This document shows positions 8,001 to 13,562 of a stretch of 13,562 bases of DNA, piece by piece. The stretch covers positions 1 to 13,562 of the forward strand of contig JAUVJT010000035.1 of NCBI GenBank assembly GCA_030592225.1, given 5' to 3'. The stretch's first letter is position 1; each line of letters begins with the position of its first letter. Position numbers and translations under genes: made by a program. The notes beneath the pieces were generated by a model that was not told the DNA's origin, ran no database searches, and saw nothing but the letters and a program-made list of their open reading frames with translations. This DNA is from Candidatus Stahliibacteriota bacterium (GTDB taxonomy: Bacteria > Hydrothermota > Tepidihabitantia > B3-TA06).

Positions 8001-8653
8001 TTGCTAATCAGTATATGCGTGATGCGTTCGGCGATGTCGAGGGCAAGATATGCTGGAAGGTCTTGCAGCCCGGGCAAGCGGGCCCTTGTGGTTTCTGCAC
8101 CAACGATAAACTGCTTGATCCTGACGGAAGACCGACCGGCGTCTACGCGTGGGAATTTCAGAACCCCATCAGTGGGTTTTGGTGCGAGATCCGAAACCGG
8201 GCAATCCGATGGGTTGACGGCCGCATGGTTCGGCTGGAGATCGCCATGGACATCACCGAGCGCAAGCGGGCTGAGGAGGCATTGCAGGAGTCGGAGGAGC
8301 GGTATCGTCGTCTGGTGGATCATAACCCTGCCGCTATTGCCGTGCATTGTGAAGGCAAGATCGTCTATGTCAACAAGGCCGGCGTTGAACTTATGGGGGG
8401 GAGCGATCTCGAGGAGATTATCGGTAAGTCTGTTTTGGGGTTCGTGCATCCTGATTACAAGGAGATTGTGCTCGAACGAATCAGAAAGAGTCAGAAGGAA
8501 GGGAAGTTCGCGGAGCCGATTGAGGAAAAGTTCTTGCGATTGGATGGAAAAGCAATTGATGTTGAGGTAACGTCAATTCCCACCACCTATCAGGGTAAGC
8601 CGTCTTCGCAGGTGGTATTCTGGGACATCACCGGGCGCAAGCGGGCCGAGTAA
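5084..8653 (+). CDS. GAF plus eight-PAS sensor protein without output domain (stops at in-frame TAA)
   Basis: A 1189-residue soluble protein with no signal peptide or membrane segment that I can see. Domains in order: GAF (about 12-183), then PAS at about 191-305, 321-428, 443-554, 572-679, 695-811, 827-934, 950-1058 and 1075-1186. Most PAS units end in a DITERKxAE motif, followed by a short coiled coil that ends SEERYR. PAS 5 contains the IHPDD motif; PAS 7 has Cys990, Cys1002 and Cys1005 in a CW...PCGFC pattern. There is no kinase, cyclase or other effector: the protein ends at RKRAE, in the middle of the linker helix, and the same frame continues open beyond the TAA. It is therefore either the sensory half of a split system, acting through the kinase encoded next, or the N-terminal part of an interrupted giant kinase. 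Ligands cannot be read from sequence. I chose ATG 5084 over 5057 because of the promoter position; the nine extra residues match no domain. Confidence 0.85.
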   Translation: MTRTDKTNGKDRILRALPKVAALLLRADDIDEAMNKALALLGRAVDVSRVYIFSNRENLEGQLLTSRHWEWVQEGINTQIENPGLQNLSYEEAGFGRWVKLLSAGKAVFGPVESFPESERDLLKAQDILSLAAVPIVTADVWWGLIGFDDCSSLREWSKSEIDVLSTAAELIGAALERLHVERQLRYWSEFNSNIVESTSVGVLVLDKNARIQVWNGGMEEQFGVDAAEVLGEDIFRVFPVLADEELGRILRHCIDEEEGFSENRLTHQTRRKGERILDVKVTPLRDIDERFNGLVVIISDATAQHEVEQALAESEGMYRALTESALMGVYIYREGRFLFVNERMANITGYSVEELVEISTGDIVAPDDRERLAKKVELIKSGKDKSSHYTFKIARKDGSEGYMEVYTRRIMYHGKEASIGHCLDISHRLKAQEALRASEERYRSTIDSMGDMIHVLDRDMRIVMYNQSLKQWTAELGLELGEVIDKTLFEVFPFLPGKVKREYDEVWRTGKPLITTETTALAGRSIITETRKIPVTDKEGNAERIVTVVRDITERKQAEQALLASEERYRTLQNNIPVGIFRSTPQGEFLSVNRAFADMFGCESVEEMTGILAMDTYAFPEQRLEFLERMDAEGTVADFEVQLKRKDGFVFWASLNATTVFDEKDKPFHYDGILEDISERKRAEQALAESEEKYRLISENTSDLITVLTFSLNPTFIYVSPSCKAFGYEPADLIGKSSFDFIHPDDKKKLFPLLKEYVEAKAEKFFMGRDAAPSETIELRVRGKPGNWYHLESTVDIVGEDILLISRDITERKRAEQALLNEKSFSESVIASLPGIFYLFDEKGRLLQWNENFEKISGYLSEEIGKMKFFDFFAGEGRKIMEERIGEVFARGESTAEADFISKSGKKSPYFFTGLRMQIDDTVYLVGMGIDITERKQAEEALKQAHERFLTVLDSLDAGVYVADMDTYEVLFANQYMRDAFGDVEGKICWKVLQPGQAGPCGFCTNDKLLDPDGRPTGVYAWEFQNPISGFWCEIRNRAIRWVDGRMVRLEIAMDITERKRAEEALQESEERYRRLVDHNPAAIAVHCEGKIVYVNKAGVELMGGSDLEEIIGKSVLGFVHPDYKEIVLERIRKSQKEGKFAEPIEEKFLRLDGKAIDVEVTSIPTTYQGKPSSQVVFWDITGRKRAE
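8651..8653 (+). other. In-frame TAA interrupting the sensor array
   Basis: Codons around it read GCC GAG TAA GAG ATA AGG. Equivalent linkers in this protein read RAEEAL or QAEEVL, so GAA to TAA, one base change, would explain it. No stop or frameshift occurs afterwards in this frame up to 13562. TAA is used as a normal stop elsewhere in the window (pyrB, carbonic anhydrase), so recoding is unlikely. Confidence 0.9.
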
Positions 8654-8672
8654 GAGATAAGGCGTCACAGTC

Positions 8673-8677
8673 AGGAG
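8673..8677 (+). promoter_or_regulatory. Possible ribosome binding site for the downstream kinase
   Basis: AGGAG, 20 bases after the TAA and nine bases before an in-frame TTG at 8687. It would allow reinitiation just ahead of the GAF domain. The bases also encode Gln-Glu in the ancestral frame, so the match may be chance. Confidence 0.4.
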
Positions 8678-8686
8678 CTTAAAACC

Positions 8687-11600
8687 TTGCTCGAGATAGT
8701 CACTGAGGTTTCAGCCAGTCTGGATGAAAAAGAAGTTGCCAATCTTATTACAGAAAGAGCCACCGAACTCATAGGCGCTGACGGCTGCACAATTTACAGA
8801 TTCGATTCCCAAACCAAGGAGTTGGTTCCCCAGGCGACTACCATTCAGGAAAATCGCGAGGAGAGACTTTCTTATCGCATAAAACTTAAAGAAGGAATTA
8901 CCGGCAAGGCGGCCTTTGAACGCAAGTCCATTCTGGCCAACAACGTTCATCTTGCCGATGAAGCGATACGTGTCCCCGGCGTAAAGGATGCACCCAGATG
9001 TCTCCTCGTTGCGCCGCTCGTGGCACAGGGCGAGCTGTGGGGGGCAATGACTCTCGTTCGTTTGAGCCGGAGAGAGTTCACAGAGCACGATCTTGAGCTT
9101 TTCGGGATTTTCGCTAACCAGGTGGCCGATGCCGCGGTCAACAGCACCCTGTTTTCGCTCCTGGGGGAGTCTGAGGAAAAGTACCGTTCGTCCGTTGAAC
9201 AGGCCATTGACGGAATCGTTATCATTCAGGACGGCAAGATTGTGTTTGCCAATCGGGCAGCACTGCATCTTGTTGACTATCAGGAGCTTGTTGGAATGGA
9301 GTTCTCCCACGTTGTGGCACCGGAGTGTCGGGAGGAGTTAGCTGATCGTTATCGCCGTCGTATGTCAGGGGAGCAGGTTCCCAACGTTTACGAGATGAAG
9401 CTTCTGGCGCGTTCCGGCCAGGTGATAGACATTGAGCTTAACGCCGGAGTTATTTCTTACGGGGGCCGTCCCGCCGAGCTTGCTTTTGCCCGTGATATCC
9501 GTGAGCGCAAACAGGCCGAACAAGCGATAAGAGAAAGCGAGGAACGCTACCGTTCGTTTGTTGAACAGGCGGTGGACGTTATAACGATCGTTCAGGACGG
9601 GAAGATTGTGTTTGTGAATCAGGTTGGGGTGGTTCTTTTGGGATATGAGCTTGAAGAATTAATAGGAAAGGATTTCATTCAGTTTCTGGCCCCAGAGGTG
9701 CGTGCAGAGACGGTTGAGAGATATCGTCGCCGTATAGCAGGTAAAGAGGTTTCTAATATTTATGAGACGAAACTTCTGCTGGGTTCAGGACAAGTGATCG
9801 ACATGGAGGTTAATGCAGGTATTATTCATTATAATGGGCGTCCGGCTGATTTCATCATTGCTCGCGACATCAGGGAGCGCAAGCAGGCCGAAGAGGTGCT
9901 GCGTGCCTCGGAGGAGCGGTATCGTCGTCTATTTGAAGATTCACCCATTTCCCTTTGGGAAGAGGACCTGTCGGAAGTTAAGGCCTATCTGGATGCGTTG
10001 AAGAGAAAAGGAGTCAAGGATTTCAGGGAATATTTTGACAGCCATCCGGAGGAGGTTGCCAAGTGGTCTTCCCTGGAAAGGATTCTTGACGTAAATAAAT
10101 CATCCCTGGAGTTGTACGGGGCGAAGAGCAAAGAAGAACTCATTGAAAGTGTGGACAAGATATTGGGGCCGGAATCCCACCCTGCATTAAAAGAGGAGCT
10201 TGTTGCGATTGCCGAAGGGAGAACGGTTTTCCAGATAGAAAGCATCAATCAAACCCTTAGCGGGGAAAAGAAACATGTCAACTTGAGATTAGTGGTAGCG
10301 CCGGGTCACGAGAAGACGTTTTCCAAGGTGTTGATCTCTATTGCCGACATTACCGAACGTAAGAGGTTTGAGCAGGCGCTGCAGGAGAGTGAGGAGAAGT
10401 ACCGTACCTTGTTCGAGAACGCTGATGACGCGATTTTCCTCATGAAGGATGATTTGTTCATAGACTGCAACTCCAGTACACTGAAGTTGTACGGTTGTGC
10501 AAGAGACGATATAGTAGGCCAAACCCCGTACAGATTTTCTCCTTTCAGTCAGCCGGACGGTTCTTTTTCCAGGGAAAGCGCGCTCGCAAGAATCAAGGCC
10601 GCGCTGGACGGCAATCCCCAGAGGTTCTACTGGAAACATATCCGCCTTGACAGCACCCCGTTCGACGCTGAGGTGTCGCTGAACCGTATGGAACTGGGCG
10701 GGCAGATACTGATTCAAGCGATCGTTCGCGACGTTACCGAGCGCAAGCAGTTTGAAGAAGCGCTGCGGGAATCTGAAGAGTTTAACCGGGCAGTAATCGA
10801 ACGTTCGCCTCTTGGAATATCGGTGCGCAGCCGGACCGGGAAACTGCTCAGCGCCAACGATACCTGGAAGAGGATCTGGGCCGTTCCCGAAGAAGATTTC
10901 TTCCGCGAGCTTAATCTGGAGCGCTCGAAGCTGACATTTAGCGAGCGCGATGATTATCTTAAAGACTGGTTGCCGCAGGTAAGAGAGGTCTATGAGAAGG
11001 GGGGATACCTCCACGTCCCCGAGGCGCATACGATTAATCCCAGAGAGGGGGGAGCGCGTTGGGTTTCGCATCATTTTTATGCGCTCAAGGATGAACGGAA
11101 CAGGGTGGATCGCGTGGTTATTCTAACCGAGGATATCACTGAACGTAAAGAGGTGGAAAAAGCGCTGCGGGAATCGGAGGAGAAATTCCGATTGCTTTCA
11201 GAACAATCCATCATGGGCATTATTATTGTTCAAGACGACGTGTTCAAATATATCAACCGGGCGGCAGCCGATATTCTTGAATATACCACAGAAGAGATGC
11301 TGGGCTGGAAGCCTCAGGAATATGCCAGGATTGTGCATCCGGATGATCTGGAATTCGTGATGGATCAGATACAGAAAAAACAACTGGGCAAGAAGGAGGT
11401 GGCAACCAATTATTTCTGGAAATCGCTTACCAAGAGCGGAGAAGTGAAATGGCTTGAAACCTATTCGAAAACTACGTATTACCAGGGCAGGACAGCGGAT
11501 CTGTTGACGTTGGTAGACATCACGGAACGCAAGCAGGCTGCCGAAGCGCTGCGGGAATCGGAAGAGCACTATCGTACTTTGGTTGATACCGCCCAGGAGG

Positions 11601-13562
11601 GAATCAGTCTGGTGTCGCCTGAGGAGAAAATAATCTTCGTAAATCCCAAGATGGTTGATCTTTTAGGCTACAGTTCCGAGGAACTCGTAGGGCGCAATCT
11701 GCTTGACTTTATTGCTTCCGGGGATACCGATTTTGTCAGGCAAGAAACAGTCAGACGTGCAAAAGGAGAAACCTCTCGCTATGAAAGCACCATTATTTGC
11801 AGGGACGGTACGTCCCGGCGGGTTCTGGTCAATGCCGCGCCTATCTTTGACGCCAAGGGGCGGTTTAGCGCCACATTGGGGATTTTGACGGACATCACCG
11901 ACCTTAAAAAAGTTGAAGACGAGCTGCGCCTGCGTCTCGTTTATCAGACGGCTTTTGCACAGATAATGAATAACGCGATTCGCGTAGGAGATTTCGACGC
12001 CTTTATCAAGTCGTGCCTGGAGATACTTGGTAACGCTCTGGGAGTGAGCAGGACGTTCCTGGCCACCAATCTTGAAATTTACAATGACGCAGAGCTTTTG
12101 TTACCGGATCCCTCTTCAACAGATTCCTCTTTACCCCCGGAAGAGCGGGGTCTGCAAGCCCGGGTATCGTATGAATGGCTGGCTCCGGAAATATCTTCTA
12201 TCCTTGATGTTTGTTATTCGTATTCCGACATGCCTGATATCAGAGTTCGTCTTGGGCGAGGTGAGCTTGTAGCTTCCCGGGTTTCCGCTTTGCCGGATCC
12301 CGACGCGCGTGTTTTTGCCGAGGCGGGGGCCTCGTCGGTGCTTATGGTTCCCCTGCACTTACGCAACGGGTTCTACGGATTTATTGCCGCACATAATTGT
12401 CTGCAAGAACGTCAGTGGAAACAGGGTGAAACACAGGTTTTTCATACCATTGTACGCTTGATAAGCACCGTTATCGATCGTTACTTTGACGAAGAGGAGC
12501 GGCGCCTTGCAGAGGAAGCTCTTGCCGAGTCAGAGCAGCGTTACCGAACCCTGGTTGAAACGTCCTCGGATATCATATTTCTGCTTGACCCAGCAGGGCA
12601 GCCTCTTTATATCTCTTCCGCAGTTGAAAAGATGGGCTACGAACCCGGAGAGATTCTTAACCGACCTCGTGTGTTCCTTGAAGCTATTCGTACCGATGAA
12701 CTGAGGATGCTCAGAGCGGTGTTTTTCAAGACGATGCAGAGCGGCAATCCGGTTCACGATATTGACTGCGAGATATACGACAGGGAAGACAGGCGGCACT
12801 GGTTTGCAGTAAGCTGGAATTGGATAAAGGATGATAAGGGGAGAGTTCTTGCGGTACAGGGGGTTGCCCGCGACATTTCCGAACGTAAGCAGACTGAAAA
12901 GGTCTTGCGATTGCGTATGGAGTACGAAAAGGTGTTATTTGAGATATCTTCATTGTTTCTGAGCGAAGGTGTGTCCGAGGCGTCTGAGAAGGAGTTTTTG
13001 GAAAAACTGGGCAGGGTTACCGAGGTCAGCAGGGTGTATCTTTTCTCCCACGAGGTTGCCGGTGATCGGTGCTTCATGGAAAGTCGTCATCGGTGGGTTT
13101 CTGAGCAAACCCCTGAACTCGATAACGACCGGATAGGTCAAATATACTACGATGAAGGGTTCGAACGATGGATCCAATGTCTTTCCACCGGGGAAGCTAT
13201 TTCCGGTCTCGTAAGCGAATTGCCTGAAGGGGAACGAGTGATATTTGAAGCGGACGGGATACTCTCCATACTGGTCTTGCCCGTCTTCGTGGAGGGGCGT
13301 TTCTGGGGTGGAATCGGCTTTGACGAAGCCAAACGCTTACGTGATTGGGACGTTGAGGATATCCGGTTGATGTGGACGGCGTCCCAGATATTCTCATCGG
13401 CACTGGCCACCGAAGCCAAGGCCAGTGAGCTTGCTTTGTCCTACGAGGATCTGCGGGAACGTGAACGGCGCATATCTGAACTTAATCTGCGGCTTGTCGA
13501 AGCGGAAGAGGATGAACGCAGACGCATAGCAAGAACTTTGCACGATGAGATAGCCCAACAGC
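8687..13562 (+). CDS. Multi-PAS/GAF sensor histidine kinase, HisKA_3 type (3' end beyond window)
   Basis: Open to the window edge, 1625 codons from the proposed TTG. Domains by residue: GAF 1-155; PAS at about 166-275, 289-399, 415-559 (a long variant), 574-687, 701-821, 837-948 and 965-1073; GAF 1084-1265; PAS 1287-1400; GAF 1412-1578; coiled coil to about 1602; then ERRRIARTLHDEIAQQ, the phosphoacceptor box of the HPK7/NarX-DegS class, with His1619 at 13541-13543. The ATP-binding domain should lie beyond the edge. By family knowledge such kinases autophosphorylate on this His and pass phosphate to a NarL-type response regulator, probably encoded nearby. No membrane segment is visible, so it is a cytoplasmic sensor. 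The start is uncertain: TTG 8687 has an AGGAG nine bases ahead and falls right at the GAF start. The first in-frame ATG (9047) would cut the GAF domain. If the TAA at 8651 is an error, this is the C-terminal part of the preceding protein. Confidence 0.85.
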   Translation, partial: MLEIVTEVSASLDEKEVANLITERATELIGADGCTIYRFDSQTKELVPQATTIQENREERLSYRIKLKEGITGKAAFERKSILANNVHLADEAIRVPGVKDAPRCLLVAPLVAQGELWGAMTLVRLSRREFTEHDLELFGIFANQVADAAVNSTLFSLLGESEEKYRSSVEQAIDGIVIIQDGKIVFANRAALHLVDYQELVGMEFSHVVAPECREELADRYRRRMSGEQVPNVYEMKLLARSGQVIDIELNAGVISYGGRPAELAFARDIRERKQAEQAIRESEERYRSFVEQAVDVITIVQDGKIVFVNQVGVVLLGYELEELIGKDFIQFLAPEVRAETVERYRRRIAGKEVSNIYETKLLLGSGQVIDMEVNAGIIHYNGRPADFIIARDIRERKQAEEVLRASEERYRRLFEDSPISLWEEDLSEVKAYLDALKRKGVKDFREYFDSHPEEVAKWSSLERILDVNKSSLELYGAKSKEELIESVDKILGPESHPALKEELVAIAEGRTVFQIESINQTLSGEKKHVNLRLVVAPGHEKTFSKVLISIADITERKRFEQALQESEEKYRTLFENADDAIFLMKDDLFIDCNSSTLKLYGCARDDIVGQTPYRFSPFSQPDGSFSRESALARIKAALDGNPQRFYWKHIRLDSTPFDAEVSLNRMELGGQILIQAIVRDVTERKQFEEALRESEEFNRAVIERSPLGISVRSRTGKLLSANDTWKRIWAVPEEDFFRELNLERSKLTFSERDDYLKDWLPQVREVYEKGGYLHVPEAHTINPREGGARWVSHHFYALKDERNRVDRVVILTEDITERKEVEKALRESEEKFRLLSEQSIMGIIIVQDDVFKYINRAAADILEYTTEEMLGWKPQEYARIVHPDDLEFVMDQIQKKQLGKKEVATNYFWKSLTKSGEVKWLETYSKTTYYQGRTADLLTLVDITERKQAAEALRESEEHYRTLVDTAQEGISLVSPEEKIIFVNPKMVDLLGYSSEELVGRNLLDFIASGDTDFVRQETVRRAKGETSRYESTIICRDGTSRRVLVNAAPIFDAKGRFSATLGILTDITDLKKVEDELRLRLVYQTAFAQIMNNAIRVGDFDAFIKSCLEILGNALGVSRTFLATNLEIYNDAELLLPDPSSTDSSLPPEERGLQARVSYEWLAPEISSILDVCYSYSDMPDIRVRLGRGELVASRVSALPDPDARVFAEAGASSVLMVPLHLRNGFYGFIAAHNCLQERQWKQGETQVFHTIVRLISTVIDRYFDEEERRLAEEALAESEQRYRTLVETSSDIIFLLDPAGQPLYISSAVEKMGYEPGEILNRPRVFLEAIRTDELRMLRAVFFKTMQSGNPVHDIDCEIYDREDRRHWFAVSWNWIKDDKGRVLAVQGVARDISERKQTEKVLRLRMEYEKVLFEISSLFLSEGVSEASEKEFLEKLGRVTEVSRVYLFSHEVAGDRCFMESRHRWVSEQTPELDNDRIGQIYYDEGFERWIQCLSTGEAISGLVSELPEGERVIFEADGILSILVLPVFVEGRFWGGIGFDEAKRLRDWDVEDIRLMWTASQIFSSALATEAKASELALSYEDLRERERRISELNLRLVEAEEDERRRIARTLHDEIAQQ
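9182..9919 (+). repeat. Tandem duplicated PAS unit
   Basis: Two adjacent units (starting about 9182 and 9551, about 369 bases apart) encode strongly similar PAS domains: VEQA, QDGKIVF, YRRR, SGQVID, NAG and GRPA recur in order, followed by ARDIRERKQAE in both. They are more alike than any other PAS pair here, which suggests a relatively recent internal duplication. Confidence 0.8.

Larger units (their letters stand above)
6737..12900 (+). repeat. Dispersed PAS-junction repeat (DITERKxAE coding motif)
   Basis: A motif close to GACATCACCGAACGCAAGCA recurs at the end of nearly every PAS unit, at about 6737, 7112, 7508, 7877, 8249, 8624, 9494, 9866, 10346, 10731, 11133, 11517, 11892 and 12871. 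Spacing is mostly 369-402 bases, and larger where a GAF domain or the long PAS intervenes. It encodes the conserved PAS exit strand and signalling-helix start. Confidence 0.8.

Noticed and set aside
8651..8653. Recoded stop (alternative code, selenocysteine or programmed readthrough)
   Set aside because: TAA is not a selenocysteine codon, TAA ends pyrB and the carbonic anhydrase gene normally, and no readthrough structure is evident.
6737..12900. CRISPR-like or mobile repeat array
   Set aside because: The repeats are coding, in frame, about 370 bases apart, and encode the conserved PAS exit motif.
8654..13562. Frameshift as the cause of the interruption
   Set aside because: The downstream coding frame is exactly the upstream one, so no insertion or deletion is needed.

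Overview
The window (about 13.6 kb, moderate to high GC) looks like chromosomal DNA from an uncultured diderm bacterium. The predicted lipoprotein, which carries a lipobox Cys not followed by Asp, suggests an outer membrane. A two-helix 76-residue protein resembles small membrane proteins I associate with the Bacteroidetes/FCB group and related candidate phyla. I would not name a genus. There is no sign of phage, transposons, integrases, CRISPR or RNA genes.

Left half, minus strand (1-4999): six tightly overlapping genes, read right to left. They are a gamma-class carbonic anhydrase-like hexapeptide protein, a lipoprotein with TPR repeats and a periplasmic-binding-protein fold, a small two-TM protein, pyrR, pyrB and pyrC. 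pyrC runs off the left edge. Every junction overlaps by 1-11 bases, so this is almost certainly one transcript with translational coupling. The last three genes belong to early pyrimidine synthesis; the first three look like envelope or accessory genes.

Centre (5000-5083): a short divergent intergenic region with two back-to-back sigma70-type promoters. In both directions the -10 box lies so close to the first start codon that the mRNAs would have almost no leader, and neither start has a Shine-Dalgarno sequence.

Right half, plus strand (5084-13562): one continuous reading frame of PAS and GAF sensor domains, broken by a single in-frame TAA at 8651-8653. Before the stop I count one GAF and eight PAS domains, with no output domain. 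After it, still in the same frame, come GAF, seven PAS, GAF, PAS, GAF and a coiled coil, ending in a HisKA_3 (NarX/DegS-type) phosphoacceptor box at the window's right edge. The whole is more than 2,800 codons with 16 PAS and four GAF domains. Either it is a split two-gene sensor, with the second gene restarting at a TTG (8687) behind an AGGAG, or it is one giant histidine kinase interrupted by a nonsense mutation or a base error. The first and last GAF domains are close paralogues, which favours a single ancestral protein.

There is no gene-free stretch over 300 bases.
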